A stretch of 64,000 bases of DNA from Sorex araneus (Eukaryota > Chordata > Mammalia > Eulipotyphla > Soricidae), in the NCBI RefSeq assembly GCF_027595985.1, contig NC_073305.1:153524923-153588922 (forward strand), in the 5' to 3' direction. The stretch's first letter is position 1. Each line of letters begins with the position of its first letter. Below are positions 49,002 through 59,865 of this stretch, in pieces. The translations under genes and the position numbers were made by a program. The notes under the pieces were generated by a model. It was not told where the DNA came from. It did not search any database and saw only the letters and a list, made by a program, of their open reading frames with translations.

Positions 49002-49931
49002 TTACAATAGCCCCTTTAGTGCTTCTTTTAGGTGTGACTTTGAATCTATGAAGTTCCTGAGCTGTTGTTTATCCCCAAAGTAGTGTATGATTCCTTCTAG
49101 TTTGAATGAGAGTTTAGCCGGATAAAGTATTCTTGGTGAAGCTTTGATTTCATTGAGTTTTTTCACTATATCCCACCATTGCCTTCGAGCTTGGAGGGTT
49201 TCCTCTGATAGATCTGCTGTGAGCCTAAGGGGTGCTCCTTTGTATGCGATTTCCTTCTTGGACCTTGCTGCTTGGAGTATTGTGTCTCTCTGGAAGATGT
49301 CCATCATTGTAACTATGATATGTCTTGGGGTTTTTCATTTAGGATCTCTTTTAGCTGGCACTCTTCGGGCGCCTTGAATCTGGATGCCCGCATTGTCCAG
49401 CTGTGGGAAGTTTTCCGCAATGATTTGCTTGACTGTGTCTTTTTCGCTGGGGTTGGTTCCCTGTGGTTCTGGTAGTCCAACGATTCTAATGTTATTCCTC
49501 TTGAAGTCATCCCCTAGGACTCTGATTCTGGCTAGAGCTATTTTGAGGTCTCTTGCCATGGTTTGATGTTGCCTGTAGGCCTCTTGCAGCTCATCTTCAA
49601 TCATACTGATTCTGTCTTCGGCTGCAGTCATCCTATTGTTGAGGGAAGCCAGAGAGTTTTTGATTTCATGTATGGAATCCTTCATTTCTTTTTGAAGGTT
49701 TTTTATTTCTGCTCTCATTTCTTCCCGTATTTTGTCGGCTGTCTGTTGTATTGTTTCTGCCAGGTCTTCCTTGAAGTTGTCCATCTTTGCATTGAGTTCA
49801 TTGAACATGTTGAGGATTTCAACTCTGAATTCTTTCTCAGAGAGGTCAAGTTTGTAGGAAGTGCCCATTGAGGTTTCCGGACTCCTTTGATCGTCCTCTG
49901 GTTGCAATGGGGATTTTCGCTGTTTCTTCAT
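49002..49931 (-). pseudogene. L1 ORF1 (RNA-binding chaperone), one in-frame stop
   Basis: Starts MKKQRKSPLQPED. A coiled-coil region (about residues 25-130, heptad-rich MFNELNAKMDNFKEDL type) is followed by the RRM-like part (NNIRIVGLPEPQG) and the C-terminal domain (DTILQAARSKKEIAYKG, LTADLSEETLQARRQWW). In the family ORF1p trimerises and coats L1 RNA. A single TGA after KRDPK (about 49337-49335) splits the frame at residue 199. The rest, to 49002, stays open in the same frame, so the damage is light. Confidence 0.9.
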
Positions 49932-50396
49932 GTTGTTTGTGTTGATATGAAAGAGGGCCCTTGATGATGAGTATCCCTGTCTCCTTTTGTTGTGAAAAAG
50001 GATTGTGGATAGGCTCAGTTAATAGTGGTTACCTTTTAACTTGCTGTTTGTAGAACCTGGTCTACTGAGATGTTTCCTTCAACCCTTATGTGGGGTCTTG
50101 TGCATTATTGTCCTACTGCTTGCGAATAGCTAGGATGTTAGTCTTGGATAGGATGTCGAGGAAACTACCTGCCGCCGTGTAGGAAAGTATAATTTTAATT
50201 GAACCCTAAGAGTGCATTTTTCTAAAAAGAACTTATTTTCCAGCTTTTAAGTTCCAAAATAATTGTTTCATAGACTGTTTTATTACCATGGTAACTTTAT
50301 TAATAAGCATGTTCTTAGGGTTTATGCTAAAATATAATTTCTCATTATTTATGTAGATTAAGTACTGTATGAATGAACAGGGAGTGCTTTAAAATT

Positions 50397-50600
50397 ATAT
50401 GAGGTTTGGGGTGAGGGGGCGGGGCAGTGGGTATACTGATGATTTTGGTGGTGGAATATGGGCACTGGTGAAGGGATGGTGTTTGAATATTGTTTAACTG
50501 AGACATAAACCTGAAAACTGTAACTTTACACATGGTGATTAAATAAAAATTAAAAAAAATAAATAAATAAAAATAAAAATTTAGTAATATTAAAAAAAAT
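50397..50600 (+). mobile_element. solo L1 3' tail private to D2
   Basis: 'gggcactggtgaagggatgg' then 'cacatggtgattaaataaaa' and an A-rich tail. D1 reads straight through at about 10108. Confidence 0.85.
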
Positions 50601-51871
50601 TATTTGAGAAAACTGCAGCTCCCGGAAGAGAGCGCCGCAGGATGTACTGACCCTGTGCCAGGCTGTCTTCACCAGGGCACCTCAGAGGGGAGCGGGTTGA
50701 GTTTCCCTCCCTGCCCCAAGCTGAATCTCGGCAGCCAAAACATTCCAGGACGCAAACGCCGGCATGCCCAAGGCCACTCTCCACATACTCAGATGACTTC
50801 AAGCAGGGATGAGCCTCACTCAAGACAGGATGAACCTCACTCGAGAGTGGACCAGCAGGAAAACCCAGGTATGCGGGACCTGTGGCTGAGATCTCCAAGC
50901 CCACTGGGATTGGGGCTGGGCCTCTCCTGCCAGCTCCCCAGTTTTCCAGTAGCCTGGCAGTCATACCCATAAACTGCCCCCAGCGCTGTCGGGGTCCTGG
51001 CAGGTCAACCCCAGCACACTGGAGTGTGAGCCCCGAAGTCACCGGACTTACTCCCTATGGGAGAGGGAGTGAGAAGCGGAGAAGCCTCTGCCCTGACCAC
51101 AGGATTCCTACTGCTGAGAAAGAAGCCGACCAAGAAGGTCACCGAGCAGAGCAGGGAAGCCTGGTGGTCAAGCAGACTCTGTTTATTGATTCTTACACAG
51201 GGGATTTTATACACACAATCTAGGGTGGGGGGACATTCCATGCATGTATCATGTTTACCCCATGGAGCTCAGTACAGATGCCAGTTAATGATTTGTATTC
51301 CCCAATCTCAGGACCATGTTAACTAGCTCAGGTAAATGTTAACTGTCACACCCCTCATCCCATTGTCTCCTCAACCAGAGTGCCTGTGCGTGGAATTCTG
51401 GAGTGTATGGAATGCAGAGCCCCAGGGTCCCTGTAGACAGGGCCGACTCTTGCTTTCAGGGTCAGGGGGTTTTGTCAAAGTCGCAGGCCATCTACTGAGA
51501 CCCCAACACAGTGCTATGTAATCTCATCAATGGCCAAAATCCAGAGACTATAAACTAAAGCTCCAGGAAAAGAGTGCTATAGAATGTCTTGGAGTGGCAT
51601 TCATGGCCATGCAACCTCTTATTCTCTACCTCACTTACTTATCAAAAGTAGCACGTATTTGTTTGGTTTTAACATACTTGCTTGTAGTCTCTCATATTCG
51701 GGCTTAAACAGCTCCAGAATGAAATACAACAACCTTCACACATTTCCTTCTTATTGTGGTGGGAAGGTGCTTGGTGGTGGGATTGGTGTTTGAATACTAT
51801 CTGCAATGAACTATTGTAAACTACTTTTATGAAAATAAAATATATATAACTATAAAAAAATCTATTTGAGA
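50601..51871 (+). repeat. R-family retroelement, complete, split by an LTR
   Basis: The element (50610-50986 and 51515-51862) is flanked by the 9-bp repeat tatttgaga (50601-50609; 51863-51871) and ends in an A-rich tail after aaaataaaat. It is about 0.73 kb without the LTR and has no long conserved frame. This target-site duplication and poly(A) tail imply L1-type insertion of a non-coding RNA. Confidence 0.7.
50987..51508 (-). mobile_element. Solo LTR of an ERV (D2)
   Basis: 522 bases with inverted ends tgtcggggtc/gaccccaaca and 6-bp flanks cagcgc (50981-50986) and cagtgc (51509-51514). That flank length is usual for class II ERVs. On the minus strand TATAAAA is at 51211-51205 and AATAAA at 51187-51182. 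There is no internal retroviral sequence, so it arose by LTR-LTR recombination. Confidence 0.85.
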
Positions 51872-52004
51872 GTTTGGGTAATAAATGATCAACAGTATCA
51901 GAATGTATCAGAGAACTGGAGTGTATAAGAATACTACTAGAATTCATCCAGGCTATGCAAATTTATTTGAGGAAAGAAATACCTGCCTTGTTAGAGAGTA
52001 TTGA

Positions 52005-52235
52005 AAGAATTTGTCAGAAGGGAATTCCCTGCCACATGGGTAGGGTGGAGAGGGGGAGAGGGCGGGAGTGGAGGGATACTGAGATATTTGGTGGTGCAGA
52101 ATGGGCACTGGTGGAGGGATGGGTAACCGATAATTGTATGACTAGAATGCAAACACGAACATAAGTAAGTATGTAACTACCTCACGGTGATTCACTAATA
52201 AAAAAAAGTTTAAAAAGAAATAAAACTAAATAAAA
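52005..52235 (+). mobile_element. solo L1 3' end
   Basis: 'gaattccctgccacatgggt', 'atgggcactggtggagggat' and 'ctcacggtgattcactaata' plus poly(A). Confidence 0.8.
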
Positions 52236-52284
52236 TGTTTAAATTATCTCAAGAAATAGTAAAGAATTTGTCAAAACTTTCTTA

Positions 52285-53870
52285 AATTACTTTTTTATGA
52301 TGACTGTGAATTACAATGTTACAAAGTTATTTGTTTTTAACTTTCAAGCATATAAATTTCCAACACCAATCCCTTCACCAGTGTCCACATTCCTCTACCA
52401 CTGTCCCCTGTCTCCCTCCCTTCCCAACCTGCCTCTAGAGCAGGCACTTTCCCCCTCCACCATTGTCCTAGTGTTCCTTTCATAATTTATCCCTCCACCT
52501 CCAACCCAGTGGCAATCTTCCTCCTGAAAAACAGTTTTCCTGATCTTTATTTTGATTGCCTTTTGGACTTTTGTTATTCCCTTACGCAGTCAATTATACC
52601 CTGAATATGAAAGAGATCACTGTCTGTCCTTTCCTGATGGTTAACATCACTCAACTTGATACTCTTCAGATGCACCCATGTAGCAAAAAATTGTATGACT
52701 TTTTCTTTCCCTTTTACTGCCAAGCAGTATTCTATTGTACATATGTACCATAGTTTCTTATCCGGTCATTTGTTCTGCAGCACTTGTGTTGTTTCCAGAT
52801 TTTAGCTAATGTGACCGGTGCTAAAATAAACATAGGAGTGTAATTGTTTTTTTTTTAATTGTGCCTTTGGATTGGATTTCAGGTCATATGGAAACTCAAC
52901 TGTTAGTCTCATGAGTAATGTCCATACTGACTTCCAAAAGCATAGATCAGTCTACATTCCTACCTACAGTGAATGAAGGTCCTTTCCCCACAACCTCCAC
53001 AACACCAGATGGGGTTTTTTCTTTTATTTTATTTTAATGTGTGGCAGTCTCTCTGGTGGTATGAGGTGGCATTTCATTGTTTTGATTTGCATTTTCCTGA
53101 TGATTAGTGATACAGAATATTTTTCCATGTACCTTTTAGCCATTTATGATTTTTCTTTGAGAAAGTTTCTGTTCCTCTTTTCTTTGCATTTTTTTAGATG
53201 CGGTTAGATCTTCTTTTCTTATAGAGTTTTATCATCATCATCATCCCATTGATCGTCGAATTCTCGAGCAGTCTCAGTAACGTCTCCATTCATCCTGGCC
53301 CCGAGATTTTAGAAGCCTCTATCTATTCAACCTTTCCACTGATGCCGCATTGGAGGCTCTTTCAGGGTCAGGGAAATGAGACCCAACTGGTTACTGCTTT
53401 TGGCATATGAAAACACCGTGGGGACCTCACGAGGCTCTCCCATGTGGGTTGGAAACTCCCGGTACTTTGCCATGTTCTCCCAGAGGGAGAAGTAGGTTAT
53501 AAGATATTGCTGTTTTATCACTGTTTTATGTATTTTGGATATTAATCCTTTATCAGATGGGTGGTGAACAAAACGTTTTTCCCAGTCTCTGGAGTGTCTT
53601 TGTATTCTGACCATCATTTCTTTCAAGATACAGAGGCTTCTTAATTTAATAGAGCTCCATTGTTTGTCAATGCTTCCACTTGCTTGGTTGATGTCATTTC
53701 ATACTTAAGATGCCTCTAGCTTCAATGTCATGGAAAGTTCTGCCAATATTTTTTTCAATGTACCTAATGGATTTAAGTCTGATGTCAAGGTCTTTGACCC
53801 TTTTTGATTTGACTTCTGTGCATAGCAATAGGAAGAGGTCTGTGTGAAAGAATTTTTTTAAAAAGATTAT
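52285..53870 (-). mobile_element. older L1 3' half
   Basis: In reverse: a 3'UTR-like tail (ccttcaccagtgtccacatt), then the ORF2 C-terminal region through 53870 ('cagatgggtggtgaacaaaa', 'gtctttgaccctttttgatt'). It is more diverged than the L1 at 44.4-50.2 kb and interrupted by a SINE at 53227-53500. Confidence 0.75.
53227..53500 (-). repeat. SINE, long-tailed type with extra block
   Basis: 'catcatcatcatcccattga', 'cagtaacgtctccattcatc', 'ggctctttcagggtcaggga', ending in the middle of the head. It is inserted within the older L1. Confidence 0.75.
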
Positions 53871-53886
53871 CAAGTGTTGCTTCATA

Positions 53887-54371
53887 TAGTCAATAGCTTA
53901 AAGTGAAGTAAAAAATACAATGGGGGACGTTCAAAGTACATTAAAGGATGGAAAAAGTGAACCTAGAGCCCTTTGTGTCAACAGGCTAGTCTTACCTGGC
54001 TACGTTAAGTCAATGTTAAGCCCACATGCAGGACTAGAGCTAGGGATGAGGGGTCAGGAAGGACACTGGGGCAGCCTCATCAGAAAAAAATACAGGAAGG
54101 ACATTGACAAATACTCAAAAATTCAGCCTTTGCAAACTTTATAATAAAATAAAATATCAAGCTTGGTCTTTAAATCTTTTCTCTTAAACTATTATCATTT
54201 ACTCAAGTGTGGCTAAAGCATACTTTTGTTAATGGGAAAGACATTTAATTTTTTTTCAATATCCAGAATTTTTGAAACAGTGAGTATTCTTATAATAATG
54301 GCAATAAAATCCCATTCTTCTTGTAAAGAGTTTTGTGTAATAATTGATTATGAGCAACGAAACAGATTTCC
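53887..54371 (+). repeat. 480-bp direct repeat, copy 1
   Basis: 'tcaatagcttaaagtgaagt' to 'attatgagcaac' recurs at 55916-56383 with few changes. It holds a 74-codon open frame (MGDVQSTLKDGKSEPRALCV...) that is partly kept in copy 2. I recognise no protein in it. Confidence 0.85.
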
Positions 54372-54769
54372 TGCTCTTGGCACATTGGCAGGTATTTAAA
54401 TATAAATATAATAATAATGATAGCAGTAATGATGCCCTTTTTGAATTTTCTTAATTGAAAGATAATTTCCAATGTCTTTAGACAACCACTACATCAGTGT
54501 ATGTAATATATGTGCATGTATAAAACGTATGTAATTTTAGACATTAAGGGATTAAAGCTGAAATATGATTGTTATTAAAATAAAAGTACTAGATAACACA
54601 CACTAAGTTTCATTATATCTCATTTAAAAGTTTCATATAAAAACCACAGTAACATGTATATCTCTAATAACACTTAAAATTTATAGTTATATGTATATAC
54701 AACATGTGTCATATATAACTTCTTGTATCATATTTAATGTGTCGTGCTTAAGTGTGTCATATTTAAGTC
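54372..54769. other. No gene seen
   Basis: A+T-rich DNA between the direct repeat and the composite element. Confidence 0.4.
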
Positions 54770-55345
54770 ACACAATGATCAAACACCAATCCCTTCACCA
54801 GTGCACATGTTCCACCACCGAGAACCACAGTGTACCTCCCATCCCAACCACCCTTGCCTGTGTGGCTGATGATTTTCACTCTATCTCTCTTTACTTTGAT
54901 TGCATTCAATATTTCAACAGAATACTGACTATTATTATTTGGAATTTTCCCCCAACAATCAAACCTGTTGAAAAGGCATCATTTGATAATTTGTTTTCCA
55001 TTGCTGAGAATGAAGAGCATATGAGGTTTTAGATTTCTGGTATTTTAGTGATTAAGTCCAGAGAATTTTCTGCCAGAAGTCGCGTCGCTGCAAGCTCGTA
55101 CCTCCGGTTAGTGGGCTCTATAAGATGGCGGTCTCCACAATGCTGCCGAAAGGAAAGGCGGAGAGAGAAAAACCTTTCCCCTCCTGGGGGGGCATGGGGC
55201 CATAGCTTAGTTCACAGTCTAGAGGCACTTCTGCAAGAAGCCGCTGGGTAGTTAGTGGGCCTCCGGGATCATGGTCTTTTAGGAGTGGAGGAGCAGTTCG
55301 TGTTTGGTCTGTTTGGTCGCTCATGGTCTCGTCTGGGCAGAGAGC
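54770..55345 (-). mobile_element. Composite L1-3'UTR element with CpG-rich start
   Basis: In reverse: a CpG-rich start (agagcgcctcgttac and gtctcgtctgggcagaga on the + strand), the 'gactgtgaactaagctatgg' module, an element reading CCGCCATCTTA (YY1-like), the L1 3'UTR blocks (tctggcagaaaattctctgg) and a tail that stops early at 'gttgaccat...'-type sequence near 54775. No poly(A) is seen, so the 3' end is damaged. Confidence 0.65.
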
Positions 55346-55915
55346 GCCTCGTTACAAAATTTTAATGTGTTCGTTGATTGGACTTTGACTATGACTCTAA
55401 TTGAGGTCAGATAACATAGTAACTTTCTAAAGTTTGGAAAACTTTTATATCCTAAATTATCAGTGTGCAATATATCACTTGTGATTGTTACACTACAAAT
55501 CACACCAAAACTATTTCTTATAAGATTATTTCTTTCTGAACTTTACAGAGTTCAGTGTGCAGGCAATTTCTAAAGCCTCAAGAGCTGTATTAGATACATT
55601 TTTCTGTCACTGTAAACAAATTGATTTAAACAAGGGAGAATATAGTTCAAATCTACAAAAAATAATCAAAGAAAAGAAGAAATAAAAATTAAAGTAAAAC
55701 GAAATGATGACGCTCTCGGACTCTTGAATGAAGCGTTTGGTGCAAGGAGCTTCCATCCTGATGAGACTACCTGGAGGTAGTTGAGCTGTGAGTGACAAAG
55801 ATACCTATTCACTATAGAAATTACTCCCTCAAGGAAACATCATGATTTAGGGGAGACAAGCATAAGGAAGGAGGAAGAAAGGAAATGTTTATAGAGGTGA
55901 GGATTACTACTGTCA
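55346..55915. other. No gene seen
   Basis: Single-copy-looking DNA between the composite element and the second direct repeat. Confidence 0.4.
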
Positions 55916-56383
55916 ATAGCTTAAAGTGAAGCAAAAAACACAATGGGGGATGTTCAAAGGACATTAAAGGATGGAAAAAGTGAACCTAGAGCCCTTTGTG
56001 TCAATAGGCTAGTCTTACCTGGCTACGTTAAGTCAATGTTAAGCCCACATGCAGGACTAGAGCTAGGGATGAGCCATCAGGAAGGACACTGGGGCAGCCT
56101 CATCAGAAAAAAAATACAGGAAGGACATTGACAAATACTCAAAAATCCAGCCTTTACAAACTTTATAATAAAATAAAAAATCAAGCTTGGTCTTCAAATC
56201 TTTTCGCTTAAACTATTATCATTTACTCAAGTGTGGCTAAACATACTTTTGTTAATGGGAAAGACAATTAAAATTTTTTTCAATGTCCAGAATTTTTGAA
56301 ACAGTGGGTATTCTTTTAATAATGGCCATAAAATCCCATTCTTCTTGTTTTGTGTAATAATTGATTATGAGCAACAAAACAGA
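55916..56383 (+). repeat. 480-bp direct repeat, copy 2
   Basis: Counterpart of 53887-54371, with an 8-base deletion near 56346 and a stop shortening the open frame to 62 codons. Confidence 0.85.
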
Positions 56384-56565
56384 TTTACTTCTATGATGAA
56401 CATTGTTGGACCTATGCAAACAATATGACAGTTTTATTGGATGCAGCCACACTTTGCCAAACAAATTAATTTGCTGTGTTTGTATTTAACAGAAGTGCAA
56501 TAAATTTTAAAGAAGAATAAATGTTTGCTCCTTTGTAGATAGAAGATTAAAATTCTATTGTCTTT

Positions 56566-56791
56566 GAGGTTTTGTTTTATTTATTTATTTTTAAAATTTA
56601 TTTATTTATTTTTGCTTTTCGCGTCACACCCAGCGATGCACAGGGGTTACTCCTGGCTCTACACTCAGGAATTACTCCTGACGGTGCTGGGGGACCATAT
56701 GGAATGCTGGGAATCAAACCCGGATTGGCTGCATGCAAAGCAAACGCCCTACTTGCTGTGCTATGACTCCAGCCCCCGAGGTTTTGTTTTA
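56566..56791 (-). repeat. tRNA-derived SINE with TSD
   Basis: The body is about 56580-56777. gaggttttgtttta flanks both sides (56566-56579; 56778-56791). Confidence 0.92.
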
Positions 56792-57146
56792 GACCTGTAA
56801 ACTGGACTACATTTACAATTCTGGCTTCTTCAATTGTCTGCCCTTGACTCTCCAAATTTGTTTTTAATTTGCTCACATGATCCTGGTTGGAATTGCTGAG
56901 AACAAAGGCCTATGAATTTTCTTGAAAAGAGCTTTATCAACTCCTTCTCACTAGGGGAACCTGAAAAAGAGTTTACCATCTTTGACCTTTAGCTCTGGAA
57001 TACAGGACTGAGACTTCTAAGAATGAAGAAGTGAGGAGGAGAGTCTGCTGGTGATATGCAGGACAGGAAGTTACCTAAGGTCAAGGGTCTTGGAGACTAT
57101 ACTAGATTCTATTTTGTTTATTTAAAAAACTTTTTTGTGAAACAAT

Positions 57147-57320
57147 TTTTTTTTTTTTGCTTTTTGGGTCACTCCTGGAGATGCACAGGGGTTACTCCTG
57201 GATCTGCACTCAGGAATCACCCCTGGCGGTGCTCAGGGGACCATATAGGATGCTGGGAATCGATCCCGGGTCAGCTGCGTGCAAGGCAAATGCCCTATCG
57301 GCTGTGCTATCACTCCAGCC
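57147..57320 (-). repeat. tRNA-derived SINE
   Basis: Poly-T, 'gctttttgggtcactcctgg', to 'tatcactccagccc'. B-box altered to gatcgattcc in reverse. Confidence 0.88.
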
Positions 57321-57474
57321 CATCAAAATTGTTTTTATTTGAAAAAAAATTAGGATATGTGGAAAGACAGACAGGCCGAGACAGAGACACAGAGAGAAGA
57401 TTGATTCTGGAGAGAACCTGGGCTTCTTCAGAGTGCAATGGCATAATATTTAAATTTTTAAAAATGAGTTTACT

Positions 57475-57663
57475 GGGCCTTGAATGACAGCACAGTGGGA
57501 TGGGCGTTTGCCTTGCACGTGGCCAACCCGGGTTTGATTCCCAGCATCCCATATGCTGGGAATCATATGGTCTCCTGAGCACCTGCAGGAGTAATTCCTG
57601 AGTGCAGACCCAGGAGTAACCCCTGGGTCTGCATTACCAGGTATGACCCAAAAAGAAAAAAAA
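57475..57663 (+). repeat. tRNA-derived SINE with internal 14-base duplication
   Basis: 'gaatgacagcacagtgggat' head. 'gctgggaatcatatg' repeats the neighbouring sequence at 57555-57570, and 'acccctgggtctgcatt' also looks locally duplicated. Confidence 0.85.
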
Positions 57664-57954
57664 TAAGAGTTTACTAAGGAGATGGAATAGGGTTATGGAG
57701 GGAGCCTTGAGACATTGGTGTGGTTGCTAACATTGATGAAGAGTTATTAAAAGAATTGTAAATCATTGTACATTTAAAGTAGCCAAGGGGCCCTTCCCCT
57801 GGGCCTTGGTTTAGAGTTTCTCCTCCCCTCTCTGTTGGGATGCCTCATCTTCCATGTCCATCTCCTGGCCTGCTTCTTGGGCTGCTTCAGGGGCTGCCTC
57901 CTACCACCTTCCATGCCAGACATAATATATTAAGGTTGAATATCCTGACATTAA

Positions 57955-58105
57955 ACCCAGGTTTGGGACTCCCTGCCAGGCTTTTTTAATTCAGGGTACC
58001 CCAGAGGAGGGCGGGTGAGAGTCCTCCCTGCCCCAAGGAACCCAGCAAACGACCTCCACTACCCAACCTCCGCCACGCTCCAAGCCGCTTTCCGGACACA
58101 TTATA
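57955..58105 (+). repeat. R-family fragment
   Basis: 'actccctgccaggctttttt' to 'cctccgccacgctccaagcc', the 5' part of the R element. Confidence 0.5.
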
Positions 58106-58216
58106 AACACTTCCTACCCATTTTCTATAATTACCATGACATATTTGATGGAGTTCAGACAGTAGGCAACAAGTCATAGAGAGTAATATATGTAATATAT
58201 ACATACACACATATAC

Positions 58217-58431
58217 CTCTCGGAGAGCCTGGCAAGCTACCGAGAGTATCCCGCCTGCACGGGCACAGCCTGGCAAGCTACCTGTGGCATATTTGATGTG
58301 CCAAAAACAGTAACGATAGGTCTCATTCCCCTGACCCTGAAAGAACCTGTAATCATTGGGAATGACGAGTAAGGAGAGGCTGTTAAAATCTCAGAGCTGG
58401 GAGGAATAAAGATGACAAACTTAAGACCATC
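58217..58431 (+). repeat. SINE, long-tailed type with extra block (3' part)
   Basis: 'gagcctggcaagctaccgag', 'ccctgaccctgaaagaacct', 'aaaatctcagagctgggagg'. It is the cleanest copy of the extra block. Confidence 0.82.
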
Positions 58432-58445
58432 GACAAAAAATTATC

Positions 58446-58830
58446 TAATACTGACCTTGTAAGAGCAACAGAGTGAAGTGTAGCCGCTGATATTCCAGGA
58501 TTTACAGGATTTGTTTTTGACTCCTAACAAAATATATAAAATCCTGACTAATGTTTATGGTCCCCTTCCAAAAGGGACAGCCGGGTTAGTCCTAGGGAGA
58601 AGCAGCATGACCGTGCGTTGTTTCAATGTGACGATGGGACTAACTGGACAGTGATTTTGTTGGTGAAATCTGGTCCATAGTCACCGTTCAAGCAGACTTC
58701 AGGATACTTAAAGGGGAGCGCATTGCTCAGCTGCTTTTGCTTCCATGTGTATCTGGGAAAAGTACAGGCATGAGGAGAGAAGGTGATTTCGGAAGTACTA
58801 ACGCAGAAATAGTCTGGGCAAGAATGATAA
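58446..58830 (+). pseudogene. ERV class II dUTPase domain (degenerate)
   Basis: A retroviral dUTPase, which in betaretrovirus-like elements is fused upstream of the protease. Visible pieces across frames: an N-terminal VRATE block, LPKGTAGLVLGRSS (motif 2 region, 58560-58610), GYLKGERIAQLLLLP (58705-58745) and the glycine-rich end REGDFGST (58776-58800). The enzyme normally hydrolyses dUTP. Here stops and frame changes destroy it. Ancient endogenous copy. Confidence 0.75.
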
Positions 58831-59149
58831 CTGATGATAAAGCTGCTTTAGTAATGACCTTTGAGGGTGGAATAAAACTGGAAGATTTGGTGGATTCAGG
58901 TGCTGATGTTACTATTGTTGCCTCTCATCAATGGCCTATGATTTGAGAAAAGCACCGTGTGGACCTTACTTTTTCTGGTTTGGGTGTGATCACTGATGTA
59001 CAGCAGAGTGTGCGACCCCTTCACTGTACTGATCCTGATGGAGAGAAGGCAGAAATTCACCCATACGTTGCTCCAATAGGCATTACCCTATGGGGACAGG
59101 ATTTGTTGAAACAACTTTGTGTGAAATATATTAAGGAGAAAATGGCGCC
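58831..59149 (+). pseudogene. ERV class II protease domain (degenerate)
   Basis: Continues from the dUTPase in one frame, as in betaretrovirus-like pro genes. The active-site motif LVDSGADVTIV lies at about 58886-58920. A TGA interrupts at 58944-58946, and then the flap-to-C-terminal part follows (LTFSGLGVITD, LWGQDLLKQL near 59088-59118). Aspartic protease of the retropepsin family; inactive because split. Confidence 0.8.
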
Positions 59150-59483
59150 CCGAGAGCCACCTTTCCAAATGGGGCCGCTGCTCGAGAAACAGCTCTCCCA
59201 AAAGTCTGGAAACAGGTTCAGTCTGTTTGGGTTGAGCAGTGTCCCTTGACAAAAGAAAAACTTGAAGCTCTACATGAGTTGATTACAGAACAGCTTGATT
59301 TGGGATATCATTCCAAGCTCTAGCCCTTGGAATTTCACTGTATTTGTTATTAAGAAAAAGAGTGGTAAATGGAGGATGTTAAATGATTTGAGAAAAGTCA
59401 ATAATTGTATGGAACCCATGAGCCCTTTACAGTCAGGCCTACCTAATTTGGCTATCATTCCAAAGCAGTGGAATATTATTATA
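59150..59483 (+). pseudogene. ERV class II reverse transcriptase N-terminus (degenerate)
   Basis: Starts in a shifted frame relative to the protease, as expected for a -1 pro-pol frameshift family: ALPKVWKQVQSVWVEQCPL (59193-59250), then [21 protein letters not shown] (21 residues, shown here only as the span 59342-59404) and LPNLAIIPK near 59441. It ends at an A+T run and a SINE. No catalytic YxDD part, gag or env was found in the window. Confidence 0.78.
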
Positions 59484-59501
59484 ATATTATTATAATACAT
59501 G

Positions 59502-59632
59502 GCAGAGCCTGGCAAGCTACCCGTGTGTATTGGATATGCCAAAAACAGTAACAAACAGTAACAATAAGTCTCTCAATGAGAGATGTTACTGGTGCCCGCT
59601 CGAACAAATCGATGAACAATGGGATGACAGTG
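59502..59632 (+). repeat. SINE, long-tailed type, 3' part
   Basis: 'agagcctggcaagctacccg', 'gatatgccaaaaacagtaac' to 'gggatgacagtg'. It abuts the ERV remnant. Confidence 0.82.
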
Positions 59633-59679
59633 ATCTAGAATTATTTTTCATTAAAGAATGTATCTCTTAAAAACAACTC

Positions 59680-59834
59680 AAGGTTCCAAGAACAATGACT
59701 GGATAAAGAAATGATGGCATATGCACATTGATGGCTCCTAGAAAAGACAAAATCATGGAATTTGCTGCCATTTGGTTGAATCTGGAAAGTAGCATGTTGA
59801 ATAAAGTTAGTCAGAAGGAGAGGGACAAAGAATG

Positions 59835-59865
<31 letters not shown>

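Larger units (their letters stand above)
44443..50182 (-). mobile_element. Nearly full-length L1 with 15-bp target-site duplication
   Basis: A 5.7-kb insertion flanked by gaaagtataatttta at 44428-44442 and 50183-50197, with the intact site in D1 near 9902-9916. Minus strand order: about 250 bases of 5' leader, ORF1 (49931-49002), ORF2 (about 48958-45036), 3'UTR and tail. It carries one stop in ORF1 and at least two frameshifts plus several stops in ORF2, so it cannot encode its own machinery. The 3' end holds two L1 tails in a row (44480-44660 and about 44685-44950). Confidence 0.93.
42848..51508 (+). repeat. Segmental duplication, copy D2
   Basis: Same order as D1 (7165-11031) but with a 5.7-kb L1 inserted at 44443-50182, an extra L1 tail at 50397-50600 and no composite element. 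The R element and its 3' part continue to 51862, beyond D1's right limit. Confidence 0.85.

Noticed and set aside
53920-54144. 74-codon frame in the direct repeat as a gene
   Set aside because: Partly shared with copy 2 but without a known domain, splice context or evidence of constraint; two copies are too few to judge.
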